A stretch of 64,000 nt of DNA from Achromobacter sp. UMC46 (GCF_014170335.1 NZ_LZZS01000038.1:124001-188000); one strand, 5' to 3'; numbered from the stretch's first letter, positions 8,460 through 17,803 are shown. Translations and numbers: made by a program. Notes: generated from the letters alone by a model not told the origin.

Positions 8460-9263
8460 TCAGGCCCGGGGGCCATCCTGCGTGCGCTGGCGCATGCGCT
8501 TGATGGCGCCCCCCAGCACCACCAGCCATGCGATGGCGGCTATCAGACCAAACGCAAACCACTGCACGGCGTAAGACGTGTTCTTCTGGAAATCCACCGA
8601 CGGCTGCGGCCAGTCCCGGACCAGGCCGTCGGCAGCGCCCGCGCCCTGACCCGTCTGGCTCAGCACCACCGGCAACAAATTCAACCCCGTCGCGCGGGCA
8701 TAGTCGGCAAGCGGCAGGTTCTGCACCTGCGGCACGCGGCCGCCTTCCACCGGCAGGGCATGGGGCAGCGCGGACTGATCCTGCCCGCCCATCGACCACA
8801 GCTCGAACAAACGCGGCACGCGGTCGGAGAGTTCGCCGATGACGGTCTGCGCGCCTTCGGGCGCGGCCGGCAGTTGTGGTTCGCCCTGGCCCTGGATCAC
8901 GCGGGGCAGCCAGCCGCGCAGCACGACAACCGCCTGCCGCGACGACGCATCCAGCAGCAGCGGCGTGGCCAGCCAATAGCCGGGCCTGCCGTCGTGGTTA
9001 CGGTTGTCCAGCAGTACACTGAATTGCGGCAGCCATGCGCCGCTGGCCTGGGCGACGCGCCACGCGGTCATGCTGTCGGAAGGCGTCGCCGGCGTCAGCA
9101 TCAGCGGCGGCTGCTTGCGGCCCGCTTCGATCGCCGCCAGAATGGCGCGTCGCTCGTCGCTGCGACGCAGTTGCCATTGCCCCAGCGACACGAGGATCAC
9201 CACGGCGATGCCAAGCAGGAGTAGGGCGGCTACCGTGTAGCGGGTTGAATGCGGTCGGGCCAT
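8460..9263 (-). CDS. SURF1-family cytochrome oxidase assembly protein
   Basis: A 267-residue assembly factor with a helix at each end (about 8-27 and 235-255) and a periplasmic middle, the SURF1 topology. It assists heme A insertion into subunit I. Family signatures include LGQWQLRRSDER after helix 1, NRNHDGRPGYWLATPL (about 90-105), VVLRGWLPR and, before helix 2, YAVQWFAFGLIAAIAW. It starts a leftward unit (SURF1, SCO-like protein, ctaA, ctaB, SCO) divergent from the twin-TM gene, with only 36 bases between their start codons. Confidence 0.93.
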   Translation of the reverse strand: MARPHSTRYTVAALLLLGIAVVILVSLGQWQLRRSDERRAILAAIEAGRKQPPLMLTPATPSDSMTAWRVAQASGAWLPQFSVLLDNRNHDGRPGYWLATPLLLDASSRQAVVVLRGWLPRVIQGQGEPQLPAAPEGAQTVIGELSDRVPRLFELWSMGGQDQSALPHALPVEGGRVPQVQNLPLADYARATGLNLLPVVLSQTGQGAGAADGLVRDWPQPSVDFQKNTSYAVQWFAFGLIAAIAWLVVLGGAIKRMRQRTQDGPRA

Positions 9264-9299
9264 GTATCGTTGCTAACTCTGTTTTGTCCGGAGACCACC

Positions 9300-9500
9300 A
9301 TGCGCGTTTTCGTCGTCCTGGCCTTCATCGGCATTCTGGCCAGCCTGGCATCCGCCCTGGTCTATCTGATGCGGGACAAAGGCACTACCAGCCGCACCGT
9401 CAATGCGCTGACGGTGCGCATCGGGCTGTCGGTCGCCCTGTTCCTGTTCGTGCTGTTCGCCCATCACATGGGCTGGATCGAAAGCACCGGGCTTAGATAG
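9300..9500 (+). CDS. Twin transmembrane protein (DUF2909-like)
   Basis: A 66-residue protein with two membrane helices (about 3-22 and 39-58) joined by a basic loop containing MRDKGTTSRTVNALTVRIG. It matches the small twin-TM / DUF2909 proteins that sit inside oxidase clusters of Burkholderiales. Function is unknown; a role in oxidase assembly is inferred only from context. A good GGAGA lies 5 bases before the ATG. It is on the strand opposite to all other cox genes, divergent from SURF1 and convergent with cox3. Confidence 0.75.
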   Translation: MRVFVVLAFIGILASLASALVYLMRDKGTTSRTVNALTVRIGLSVALFLFVLFAHHMGWIESTGLR

Positions 9501-9534
9501 GCCCGCGGGGCATCGGTTCCCGCCCCCATCGCAA

Positions 9535-9588
9535 CAAAGCGCGATCGGCGCCCGGCATTGTCACCGCCTGGCCCCCTATCGCGCTTTG
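9535..9588. terminator. 11-bp inverted repeat between twin-TM gene and cox3
   Basis: CAAAGCGCGAT (9535-9545) and ATCGCGCTTTG (9578-9588) are perfectly complementary across a 32-base loop. Its place between convergent genes suggests a bidirectional terminator, although no long U-run follows on either strand. Confidence 0.45.
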
Positions 9589-9627
9589 CCCGCCCTGCGC
9601 CGCAGAGCGGGTCCGTGCCGGCCTGCG

Positions 9628-10503
9628 TCAGAACCAGTAGACGAACAGGTACAGGCCCAGCCACACCACGTCCACGAAGTGCCAGTACCAGGCCGCGCCT
9701 TCAAAGCCGAAGTGGTGGTCGGCGGTGAAGTGGCCCCGGATCAGGCGGATCAGGATGACCGTCAGCATGGTGGCGCCCAGGATCACGTGGAAGCCGTGGA
9801 AGCCGGTCAGCATGTAGAACAGCGACCCATACGCGCCCGAGTTGAACTTCAGGTTCAGCTCGGTGTACGCATGATGGTATTCGGCGGCCTGACAGGCCAC
9901 GAAGATGAAGCCCAGGATGACCGTGGCGGCCAGCCAGAACATCGTCTTGCCGCGGTGGTTCTCGCGCAGCGCATGGTGGGCGATCGTCAGCGTGACGCCC
10001 GAGGACAGCAGCAGCGCCGTGTTGATCGTGGGCAGCCAGAACGGGCCGACCGTCTGGAACTGCTCGACCACGCCGGCCGGGCCGAAGTTGGGCCAGGCGG
10101 CCTTGAAGTCGGGCCACAGCATCAGGCGGTGGTCGATGTCGCCCAGCCACGGCGTGGTGATCGTGCGCGTGTACCAGAGCGCGCCGAAGAACGCGGCGAA
10201 GAACATCACCTCAGAGAAGATGAACCAGCTCATGCCCCAACGGTACGACCCGTCGATGCGCTTGCTGTTCATGCCGGATTCGGATTCCTGGATGGCGTCG
10301 CCGAACCAGTAGTACAGCACGACGATCAGGCCGATAAAGCCCGCCAGCACGGCCCATTTGGCCCAGCCGACGCCGTTGATCCAGGCCGCGGCGCCCAGCC
10401 CCATGAACAGCAGCGCGACCGCCGTGCGCACGGGATGCCCCGAGTCGGCGGGCACGAAGTAGTACGGTGCCTCTTTACCTTGAACCGAGTGGCTTGCACT
10501 CAT
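9628..10503 (-). CDS. ctaE: Cytochrome c oxidase subunit III
   Basis: Subunit III of the aa3 oxidase, 291 residues and seven helices, which stabilises the core and the proton-uptake path. Signatures are YRWGMSWFIFSEVMFFAAFF with the conserved Glu in helix 3, TINTALLLSSGVT, QAAEYHHAY and the C-terminal GFHGFHVILG followed by WYWHFVDVVWL. The ORF is complete and of family length. It closes the coxB-ctaD-small protein-DUF2970 unit; the DUF2970 gene ends 37 bases upstream. Confidence 0.97.
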   Translation of the reverse strand: MSASHSVQGKEAPYYFVPADSGHPVRTAVALLFMGLGAAAWINGVGWAKWAVLAGFIGLIVVLYYWFGDAIQESESGMNSKRIDGSYRWGMSWFIFSEVMFFAAFFGALWYTRTITTPWLGDIDHRLMLWPDFKAAWPNFGPAGVVEQFQTVGPFWLPTINTALLLSSGVTLTIAHHALRENHRGKTMFWLAATVILGFIFVACQAAEYHHAYTELNLKFNSGAYGSLFYMLTGFHGFHVILGATMLTVILIRLIRGHFTADHHFGFEGAAWYWHFVDVVWLGLYLFVYWF

Positions 10504-10540
10504 GGTTTTCTCCCTGGTACAGACTTATAGATTAAGTGAT

Positions 10541-10765
10541 TCAAGTCAGGCTTGAAACCGCCCAACGCACAATTAATACCAGCACAGTAACGAAGATTGC
10601 CGCCGCCAGCAGCCCGGCCACGATCACGTGCACCGGGTTCAGCCTGGCGCTGTCTTCCCGGTAGCCCGCGCCCTTGCGCACGCCGAAAAACCCCCACGCC
10701 ACCGCCTTCATCGTCTGAAGGAAACTCAGCTTGCGCCGAGTGGTTTCGTGCAGGTCGTCGCTCAT
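10541..10765 (-). CDS. DUF2970 small membrane protein
   Basis: A 74-residue single-pass protein with the DUF2970 core: FLQTMKAVAWGFFGVRKG, then the DSARLNPVHVIVAG stretch that enters the C-terminal helix. These proteins sit beside cox3 in betaproteobacteria and their function is not known. There is no clear Shine-Dalgarno, and the ATG comes only nine bases after the stop of the upstream 41-residue gene, so translation is probably coupled. In the usual arrangement a ctaG (cox11) gene would separate these two. Confidence 0.85.
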   Translation of the reverse strand: MSDDLHETTRRKLSFLQTMKAVAWGFFGVRKGAGYREDSARLNPVHVIVAGLLAAAIFVTVLVLIVRWAVSSLT

Positions 10766-10774
10766 GCGCGTGGC

Positions 10775-10900
10775 CTAGCCGACCGCGTTGCCGGTCAGCA
10801 GCGCCGACCCGCGAAACACGGTCCAGCCGAACACGGCAAGAACGAAAACCAGCAGGACCAGTCCTGCAATCTTGTTACGGCGGCGCTGCTCGGGTGTCAT
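10775..10900 (-). CDS. Cytochrome oxidase small assembly protein, 41 residues
   Basis: A short complete ORF starting ATG at 10900 and ending TAG at 10775. It encodes a basic N-terminus (MTPEQRRRNKIAG) followed by one helix (LVLLVFVLAVFGWTVF) and a short polar tail. Such 35-45 residue single-pass proteins follow ctaD in many betaproteobacterial oxidase clusters. The ctaD start-to-stop and this gene's position (31 bases after ctaD) support it being real. The molecular role is unproven. Confidence 0.8.
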   Translation of the reverse strand: MTPEQRRRNKIAGLVLLVFVLAVFGWTVFRGSALLTGNAVG

Positions 10901-10931
10901 TCTCGTGCTACCTGGAACATGAAAGGCTTGC

Positions 10932-12539
10932 TCACTTCACTTCGGGCGGGGTTTCGAAGGTGTGGAACGGGGCGGGCGACGGCACCGTCCATTCCAGCCC
11001 TTCGGCGCCTTCCCACGGCTTCGCGGCGGCCACTTCGCCCTTGCCCATGTAGCAGCGCACGATCGCCCACAGGAAAATCAGCTGCGACAGGCCGAACCAG
11101 AACGCGCCGATGGTGGCCATCTGGTGGAACGTCGTGAACTGCGCGGCGTAGTCGGCGTACCGGCGCGGCATGCCGGCCAGGCCCAGGAAGTGCATCGGAA
11201 AGAAGGTCACGTTGAACGAGATCAGCGTCGACCAGAAATGCAGCTTGCCCAGCTTTTCGCTGTACATGCGGCCGGTCCACTTGGGCACCCAGTAGTAGGC
11301 GCCGGCGAACAGCGCGAACAGGGAACCCGCCACCAGCACGTAGTGGAAGTGGGCCACCACGTAGTAGGTGTCGTGCACCTGGATGTCGATCGGGGCCACG
11401 GACAGGATCAGGCCGGTGAAGCCACCCATCGTGAACACGAAGATGAAGCCGATCGAGAACAGCATCGGCGTCTCGAACGTCATCGAGCCGCGCCACATCG
11501 TGGCGACCCAGTTGAACACCTTCACCCCGGTGGGAATGGAGATGAGCATGGTGGCGTACATGAAGTAGAGCTGGCCCGTCACCGGCATGCCCGTCGTGAA
11601 CATGTGGTGGGCCCACACGATGAACGACAGCACGGCGATGGAGGCGGTGGCGTACACCATCGAGGCGTACCCGAACAGCTTCTTGCGGGCGAACGCGGGC
11701 ACGATGGCCGACACGATGCCGAACGCCGGCAAGATCATGATGTAGACCTCGGGGTGCCCGAAGAACCAGAACACGTGCTGGTACAGGACCGGGTCGCCGC
11801 CGGCGGCCGCGTTGAAGAAGCCCGTGCCGAAGTGGCGGTCGGTCAGCACCATGGTGATGGCCGCGGCCAGCACCGGCATCACGGCCAGCAGCAGGAACGC
11901 GGTGATCAGCCAGGTCCAGCAGAACAGCGGCATCTTCATTAGCGTCAAGCCGGGCGCGCGCATGTTCAGGATGGTCACGATGATGTTGATCGCGCCCATG
12001 ATCGACGACGCGCCCATGATGTGCATCGCGAAAATGCCCAGGTCCATGCCCGGACCCATCTGCAGGGACAGCGGCGCATACAGCGTCCAGCCCGCAGCGG
12101 TGGCGCCGCCCGGCACGAAGAACGACGCCGTCAGCATGATCGCGGCCACCGGCAGCAGCCAGAAGCTGAAGTTGTTCATGCGCGCGAATGCCATGTCGGA
12201 CGCGCCGATCTGCATCGGGATCATCCAGTTCGCGAAGCCCACGAAGGCCGGCATGATGGCGCCGAACACCATGATGATGCCGTGCATGGTCGTGAACTGG
12301 TTGAACAGTTCGGGGCGGAAGAACTGCAAGCCCGGCTCGAACAATTCAGTGCGCAGCAGCAAGGCGAGCGTGCCGCCTTCCAGCAACATGGCAAACGAGA
12401 AGATGAGATACATCGTCCCGATGTCTTTATGGTTCGTGGCGAAAAGCCAGCGGCGCCAGCCCGTGGGCATGGCGTGGTGGTGGTCATCGTGACCGTGGCC
12501 GTGGCCCGGCGACACGTGGTCTACAGTGACGCTGCTCAT
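10932..12539 (-). CDS. ctaD: Cytochrome c oxidase subunit I
   Basis: The catalytic subunit (535 residues, 12 helices) holding heme a and the heme a3-CuB centre, which reduces O2 to water and pumps protons. WLFATNHKDIGTMYLIF (about 31-47) opens the core; HGIIMVF gives a heme a ligand; WFFGHPEVYIMILP holds the CuB-His/Tyr cross-link region; WAHHMFTTG supplies the CuB His pair; and HDTYYVVAHFHYVL carries the heme ligands. The first ~25 residues include an unusual His-rich run (HGHGHDDHHH). AGGAAGGAGT precedes the start. It follows coxB in the same leftward operon. Confidence 0.98.
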   Translation of the reverse strand: MSSVTVDHVSPGHGHGHDDHHHAMPTGWRRWLFATNHKDIGTMYLIFSFAMLLEGGTLALLLRTELFEPGLQFFRPELFNQFTTMHGIIMVFGAIMPAFVGFANWMIPMQIGASDMAFARMNNFSFWLLPVAAIMLTASFFVPGGATAAGWTLYAPLSLQMGPGMDLGIFAMHIMGASSIMGAINIIVTILNMRAPGLTLMKMPLFCWTWLITAFLLLAVMPVLAAAITMVLTDRHFGTGFFNAAAGGDPVLYQHVFWFFGHPEVYIMILPAFGIVSAIVPAFARKKLFGYASMVYATASIAVLSFIVWAHHMFTTGMPVTGQLYFMYATMLISIPTGVKVFNWVATMWRGSMTFETPMLFSIGFIFVFTMGGFTGLILSVAPIDIQVHDTYYVVAHFHYVLVAGSLFALFAGAYYWVPKWTGRMYSEKLGKLHFWSTLISFNVTFFPMHFLGLAGMPRRYADYAAQFTTFHQMATIGAFWFGLSQLIFLWAIVRCYMGKGEVAAAKPWEGAEGLEWTVPSPAPFHTFETPPEVK

Positions 12540-12642
12540 GATGGACTCCTTCCTGCTGAGTGCCGCCCCCGTTCCACGGGGACGGCAGGGTATCTCTAAC
12601 TAAACGGAACCGGTTCTAACGGTGGGAACGCGAGGCGCGCGA

Positions 12643-13800
12643 TTAACGCGCGGCCGCGACATCCTTCGGTAGAACCGTCGGGTCCTGCCCCTTGCCTGCA
12701 TTGCTCCAGGCATGGCGCGTATAGCTGATGACCGCTGCGATCTCGACATCATTGAGCTGCCCGCCGAATGCCGCCATGGCGGTGCCGGGCTTGCCCTTGA
12801 GCACGGTGTTGATCTGGTCCGCCTTGGGGCCCAGAACAACCTTGTCTCCGTCGAGCGGTGGGAAACTGCCCGGAATGCCCTTGCCGTTGGCCTGGTGACA
12901 GGCCACGCAATTGGCGGCGAAAACCTTCTCGCCACGGGCAACCAGTTCGGCTTCCGTCCACTCTTTATTAGGATCGTCGGCGTTTGCCGCCATCTTCTTT
13001 TTCTGGTCTTCAACCCACTTATCGTAGTCGGCCTGCGCCAGGACTTCCACGACGATGGGCATGAAGGCGTGGTCTTTGCCACAGAGTTCCGCGCACTGGC
13101 CACGATAGATGCCGGGCTTTTCCGCGCGGAACCAGGCGTCGCGCAGGAAGCCGGGGATGGCATCCTGCTTGACGCCGAAGTCGGGGATCATCCACGAGTG
13201 GATGACGTCGGCCGCGGTCAGCACGACCCGGACCTTCTTGTCCACCGGCACCACCATGTGGTTGTCCACTTCCATCAGATAGAACTCGCCCTTGGGCTCG
13301 CGGTTCTCGATCTGCGCGCGGGGCGTGGACAGCGTGGACAGGAACTTGACGCCGGCAGCGGAACCGTCGAGGTACTCGTACCCCCACTTCCATTGATAGC
13401 CCGTGACCTTGATGGTCAGGTCGGCGCTTGAGGTGTCTTTCATGGCCACGACCGTCTTGGTGGCCGGTAGCGCCATGGCGATGACGATGATGAAGGGGAT
13501 GACCGTCCAGGCGACTTCCACGCCCAGATGCTCATGGAAGGTCGCGGCCTTGTGTCCCCGGGACTTCCGGTGTGCCCAGATGGAGTAGAACATCACTCCG
13601 AACACACCGATGAAAATCACAATACAGATCGTGAGCAGCAACCAATGCAGCCACATGATGTCGCGCGAAATCGCCGTGACACCTTCATGCAGGTTCAGCT
13701 GATTGACCTTCGGGCCGCCGGGCATGTCTTGCACCTGAGCGCTGGCCACGCTGCCAATCAGCATCGCACAAGCCCCCAGTATCCCTCTCCACTTCTTCAT
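12643..13800 (-). CDS. ctaC: Cytochrome c oxidase subunit II with C-terminal cytochrome c domain
   Basis: A 385-residue electron-entry subunit. A cleavable signal peptide (ending about residue 21, SVASAQ) precedes two helices and a periplasmic cupredoxin domain with the CuA ligands in CAELCGKDHAFM. Fused after a linker is a cytochrome c domain with CVACH (298-302) for covalent heme and a later Met axial ligand (GTAMAAFGG). The fused form is usual in betaproteobacteria. As first gene of the operon it has a long leader, with a recognisable promoter about 150 bases upstream. Confidence 0.97.
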   Translation of the reverse strand: MKKWRGILGACAMLIGSVASAQVQDMPGGPKVNQLNLHEGVTAISRDIMWLHWLLLTICIVIFIGVFGVMFYSIWAHRKSRGHKAATFHEHLGVEVAWTVIPFIIVIAMALPATKTVVAMKDTSSADLTIKVTGYQWKWGYEYLDGSAAGVKFLSTLSTPRAQIENREPKGEFYLMEVDNHMVVPVDKKVRVVLTAADVIHSWMIPDFGVKQDAIPGFLRDAWFRAEKPGIYRGQCAELCGKDHAFMPIVVEVLAQADYDKWVEDQKKKMAANADDPNKEWTEAELVARGEKVFAANCVACHQANGKGIPGSFPPLDGDKVVLGPKADQINTVLKGKPGTAMAAFGGQLNDVEIAAVISYTRHAWSNAGKGQDPTVLPKDVAAAR

Positions 13801-13951
13801 GCTTACCTCGAAACACGGCGCGAGGGCCCTTGTCGCCTAGTGGCACGAGTGTCACTTCAACAGGACTACGCGCAATTATTAGATGGCAGGGCTAGGCAGG
13901 GAGATAGAGCGGCCCCCGCATTCCCACTCGAAATCACAAAGAAACTGGCGG

Positions 13952-13980
13952 ATTATAGCGGACACGCAAACAGATGTAAG
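13952..13980 (-). promoter_or_regulatory. Candidate sigma-70 promoter of the cytochrome oxidase operon
   Basis: On the minus strand CTTACA (13980-13975), a 17-base spacer and a perfect TATAAT (13957-13952). It would give a leader of about 145 bases before ctaC. The rest of 13801-14090 shows no other clear feature. Confidence 0.55.
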
Positions 13981-14090
13981 ACGGGCCCCTTGATTTCATA
14001 GGTCCCGCCCCCATCTGCACGCGCCCCTTGACCGCACGCCATAAACAGGGTGGCATAAAATCACCGCCAACCTCATCACGGCGCCCAACG

Positions 14091-14897
14091 ATGCCCAAGC
14101 AGTTGTCCGATTTGTATGCCGACCTGTGCGCCCGCGCGCAGGAACCCGCCCCCGAAGGCGCGCACGCTTTATATATAGCGGGGCGCCGCTGCGGCTGGGC
14201 GACGCATGCGGCGTGCGATGCGCTGCGCGACGCGCCCCGCATCGCCTGCGACGACACGTCGCTGCATATCGGCCCAGACCTGACGCCGGGCGCCGAGCTC
14301 AACGCCGTGCTGGAAAACGCCGCGGAACTGTTGCGCCAAGCCAACTGCCTGCGCGGCTGGCGCGACGAACTGCTGGACGTGATGGACGGCGTGATGCCCT
14401 TGGGCGTGATCGAGCGCGCGGCGGTGCGGCCGCTGGGCCTCTTGACCAAGGCGGTGCATCTGAACGCCTGGACGCCGGACGGTCGGCTGTGGGTCGCGCG
14501 GCGCGCGCTCAGCAAGTCCACCGATCCCGGTATGTGGGACACCTTGGTGGGCGGCCTGGCCGGTTGCGGCGAAGACCTGGAATTGGCCTTGCTGCGCGAA
14601 TGCGGTGAAGAAGCGGGTCTGGATGCGCCCGACCTGGCCCGGCGCACGCCCTTGCGCACCATTCTGCGCATCCACCGCCGGCTGCCCGAGGGCTATCAGG
14701 TCGAAGACGTGCTGACCAGCACCTGCGTGCTGGCGGCCGACGCCCGCCCCGCCAATCGGGACGGCGAAGTCATGCAGATCGCCACCGTGGATGTGGCGAC
14801 CGCCGTGCGGCAGATCGCCGAAGGCGAATTCACGCTGGAAGCGGCGCTGGTGATCGTCGAAGACATCATGCAGCGCCAGGCCGCCGGCCAGATCTGA
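14091..14897 (+). CDS. Nudix hydrolase with N-terminal DUF4743-like domain
   Basis: A 268-residue protein. The first ~115 residues resemble the DUF4743 region that precedes Nudix domains in thiamine-diphosphate-linked hydrolases (Tnr3-like). The Nudix box is perfect: G155, E161, then REcgEEAGL at 169-177, the Mg2+-binding catalytic helix that hydrolyses nucleoside-diphosphate-X compounds. The true substrate cannot be told from sequence. The ATG at 14091 begins MPKQLSDLYADL; an upstream in-frame ATG adds 21 unconserved residues. It is convergent with the antiporter gene, one base apart. Confidence 0.85.
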   Translation: MPKQLSDLYADLCARAQEPAPEGAHALYIAGRRCGWATHAACDALRDAPRIACDDTSLHIGPDLTPGAELNAVLENAAELLRQANCLRGWRDELLDVMDGVMPLGVIERAAVRPLGLLTKAVHLNAWTPDGRLWVARRALSKSTDPGMWDTLVGGLAGCGEDLELALLRECGEEAGLDAPDLARRTPLRTILRIHRRLPEGYQVEDVLTSTCVLAADARPANRDGEVMQIATVDVATAVRQIAEGEFTLEAALVIVEDIMQRQAAGQI

Positions 14898-14898
14898 T

Positions 14899-17661
14899 TC
14901 AGCGGGGCGCAACCCCTGGCTCGCCCAACATGCCGGGCGGCGGCTCGGCCACATCCGCTTCGGCGGCAGGGCGCGCTTCCGGGACAGCCGTCCGTGCGGC
15001 GGGCACCGCCGTCGCCTCCGCCCCGCTCGACTTTTCCGGACTGCCCGTCGCTTCCGATCCGCCTGCCCCTTTCGGCATCTCGGCGCCCGCGGCTTCCGCC
15101 GCTTCGGCGGCCTGCGCCGGGCTCGGTGCCGAGACCGGCGCAGGGGCCGGCGCGGCAGCTGCGGCCGAGGCCTGCGAGAACTGCTTCCAGACCTCGATCG
15201 CGCGCAGGCGCTGCTTGGCCACGACCTGGATGCGTTCGCGCAAATGCTCGTCGCGCGCCAGCAGGGCGTGGAAATCGCGCGAGGACAGCATCAACAGCTT
15301 GCTGTAGCCCAACGACGTCACTTCCGGCGTGATCTGCTGTTCGCCCAGCAGCCCGAGTTCGCCGAAGAACTCGCCGCTGCCCAGTTCGATCATGGTGTGG
15401 TCGGGCAAGTGCACGGCCACCGCGCCTGAGGCCACGAAACACATTTCCTCGCCATGGCGGCCCTGGGTCAGCACGCGCTGATCGGGCAGGGACAGGCGCG
15501 GCTTGAGCAGCTTGCTGATCGCGCGCAGCGAATCGGGCGACAGGCCTTCGAACAGCGGCACCCGCTTGATGAGCTCGGCCGCGCTCATTTCGATATCCAG
15601 CGGGGGGTGCGTGTCGATATGCGCCCAACGGCTCTTCAATTGCGCCATCAGGTCCGCATAGACCTCGCCGCTGATCAGGAACTGCTCAAGCATGTCGCGG
15701 TAACGGATGCGCTCCAGCTCGCGGGCCACGCGGCCCAGGTAGCTTTCCTGCAACCACTGCGCATACGACGGGTATTGCAGGTTCAGCGCCTGCATGGCGC
15801 TTTCGATCAGGTCCAGGCGGCGCTGGTGCAGGGACACGATGCGCTGCGTGGCTTCTTCGCCCAGCAGCGGGGTGACCTGCTCGCGCGCGAACACGATCAG
15901 CCGCTGCGCGACGGAGCGCTTGCTCATCAGGTTGGCGAAGCGCTGCCCCAGTTCGCGCGCCAGCCAGCCCTGGAAGCCGAACAGGTAGTGCATGCGCAAC
16001 GCCAGGCGGAAACCGGTGGAATAGCGCACGTCCGCCACGATGGCGCGTTCAAAGCCCGGCACGCCGCCCAGGCGGATGGCGTCCTCCAGCCTTTCCGCCC
16101 GTGCCAGCAAGGCCTCGGCCATGCGCCAGTCCACGATCTGCGCCTTCAGGATGTCGAAGAACATTTCCTCTTCGCGCTGCGCCACGATAGCCAGGCCGAC
16201 GGCCACGCGCTGCTCGTCGCTCATCTGGCCGACCTGGCCGTCGTGCACGCTGGTCAGGCTGGCGTCAAACACCGCGCGGATGCGGTCTCGGACCTCGGTG
16301 CCGATGTGCTCGGTCTTGGCCACTTCGTCGGTTTTGCCCTGCAGGTCTTCCAGCGCCACGGCCAGCGCCTGGTTGCGGATGGTGCGCTCCACCGACGACA
16401 GCTGGTTCAGGCCCAGCATGCGGATCAGCGGCCGCAGGCTGATGCCGTTGATGAAGAGCGTCAGCAGGACGTAGCTGGTCGTGGCCACCGCGATGAACTG
16501 GCGCGCCTCTTCAGGCACGCCGGTCTGCTCCGTCACGGCCAGCGCCAGCGCCAGCGACACGGCGCCGCGCAGTCCGCCCCACAGCATCACCACCTTGTAC
16601 GGATTGCTGACCTTGGTGCCCAGTTTGGTCAGCCCCAACAACGGCAGCAGCCCGAAGACCACGATAGCGCGCGCGATCAGCGTCGCGACAAATACTACGG
16701 CCACCAGCACCAGTTCCTGCCAATCGGCCGCGGCCATCAGCTTGGGGATCAGCATGGCCGCAAACAGGAAAATCAGCGAGTTGGCCCAGAACCCGAATTG
16801 CTCCCAGGCGCTGGACAGGTACTCGAAAGTGGTGGGGGACATGCGCGTGCGACCGGTGGACCCCACGACCAGGCCCGCGATCACCGTGGCGACCACCCCC
16901 GACACGTTCAGGTAGTGCTCGGAAATGAAGAAGGACAGGTAGGCGAGCGTCAGCGTCAGCGTGATCTCGGCCGTGGGGAAGCCGCGCAGCCACGCGAACA
17001 GGAAGCAGGCCAGCCGCCCCATCGCGAAGCCGGCGATGCCGCCCCCGATGAAGTGCACGATGAAGTCGTTGAAAATGCCGCTGACGGTCAGTTCGCCATG
17101 GCCGCTCAACACGGCCAGCAGCACGGAGTACAGGGCGATGGACGCCGCGTCGTTGAACAGGCTTTCGCCTTCGACGAGCGTCGTCAGCCGCTTGGGCGCG
17201 CCGACCTCGCGGAAGATGCCCACCACGGCGACGGGGTCGGTCGTGGCGACGATGGCGCCCAGCAGCAGGCAGACCACCAGGCCGTAGGGCGAGATCGCGT
17301 CCAGCGTCACGCCGACCACCACGGTGCACACCACCACGGCCACGATGGCCATCATCAGGATGGGGCCGATGTCGTCCATCAAGCGGCGGACGTTCATGGA
17401 CAGCGCGGTCTCGAACAGCAGCACCGGCAGGAACACCATCAGGAAGGTTTCAGACGAGATCTCGAAACGTTCCAGCGAATCCAGGAAATCGGCGATCCAG
17501 CTGGGCGCCCAGCCGTGCACGTGGATGATGATGCCCAGCAGACAGCCGACGATAGCCAACAGCACCGAGTACGGCAGCTTGAGGCGGCCGGCCAGCGGTG
17601 GCATGAAGCAGACCAGTGTGAGCAACCCGGCCAAACCGAAAACAAGAAAACCGACATCCAT
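14899..17661 (-). CDS. CPA1/NhaP-type Na+/H+ antiporter with cyclic-nucleotide-binding-like domain
   Basis: A 920-residue inner-membrane cation:proton antiporter. The first ~410 residues are 12-13 helices with the CPA1 core (ATTDPVAVVGIFREVGAPKR and LVEGESLFNDAASI, plus WGGLRGAVSLALALAV). A cytosolic helical region follows, then a cNMP-binding fold at about 690-805 (VPLFEGLSPDSL, then GSGEFFGELGLLGEQ). The Arg that contacts the cyclic phosphate in CRP-type folds appears to be missing after FGELGLL. The last ~90 residues are Ala/Pro/Glu-rich and probably disordered. The ATG at 17661 starts with helix 1; the apparent 60-residue extension upstream is rejected. It is divergent from the CpdA-like gene. 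Confidence 0.9.
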   Translation of the reverse strand: MDVGFLVFGLAGLLTLVCFMPPLAGRLKLPYSVLLAIVGCLLGIIIHVHGWAPSWIADFLDSLERFEISSETFLMVFLPVLLFETALSMNVRRLMDDIGPILMMAIVAVVVCTVVVGVTLDAISPYGLVVCLLLGAIVATTDPVAVVGIFREVGAPKRLTTLVEGESLFNDAASIALYSVLLAVLSGHGELTVSGIFNDFIVHFIGGGIAGFAMGRLACFLFAWLRGFPTAEITLTLTLAYLSFFISEHYLNVSGVVATVIAGLVVGSTGRTRMSPTTFEYLSSAWEQFGFWANSLIFLFAAMLIPKLMAAADWQELVLVAVVFVATLIARAIVVFGLLPLLGLTKLGTKVSNPYKVVMLWGGLRGAVSLALALAVTEQTGVPEEARQFIAVATTSYVLLTLFINGISLRPLIRMLGLNQLSSVERTIRNQALAVALEDLQGKTDEVAKTEHIGTEVRDRIRAVFDASLTSVHDGQVGQMSDEQRVAVGLAIVAQREEEMFFDILKAQIVDWRMAEALLARAERLEDAIRLGGVPGFERAIVADVRYSTGFRLALRMHYLFGFQGWLARELGQRFANLMSKRSVAQRLIVFAREQVTPLLGEEATQRIVSLHQRRLDLIESAMQALNLQYPSYAQWLQESYLGRVARELERIRYRDMLEQFLISGEVYADLMAQLKSRWAHIDTHPPLDIEMSAAELIKRVPLFEGLSPDSLRAISKLLKPRLSLPDQRVLTQGRHGEEMCFVASGAVAVHLPDHTMIELGSGEFFGELGLLGEQQITPEVTSLGYSKLLMLSSRDFHALLARDEHLRERIQVVAKQRLRAIEVWKQFSQASAAAAAPAPAPVSAPSPAQAAEAAEAAGAEMPKGAGGSEATGSPEKSSGAEATAVPAARTAVPEARPAAEADVAEPPPGMLGEPGVAPR

Positions 17662-17788
17662 GGATAGCGCCGCGTCCCGATCATGAAGCGAGTGTGAAGT
17701 TCCCCAAGAATAGCGGCTTTTTTCCGAGGCCCCCTGCGGCAAGCGGCCTGTAATCAGGGAGAACGCACGTTTCGTTACCCCAAGGCGC

Positions 17789-17803
17789 GCGCGAAATTCG
17801 CGC
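17789..17803. repeat. 15-bp palindrome between antiporter and cpdA-like gene
   Basis: GCGCGAA, one central A, then TTCGCGC: a perfect palindrome in the 196-base divergent spacer. Possibly a regulator-binding site shared by both genes. Confidence 0.35.

Noticed and set aside
10541..10900. Frameshift remnant of ctaG between the small assembly gene and DUF2970
   Set aside because: Only nine bases separate the two genes, and neither strand in this stretch shows Cox11 motifs, so there is no remnant to call.
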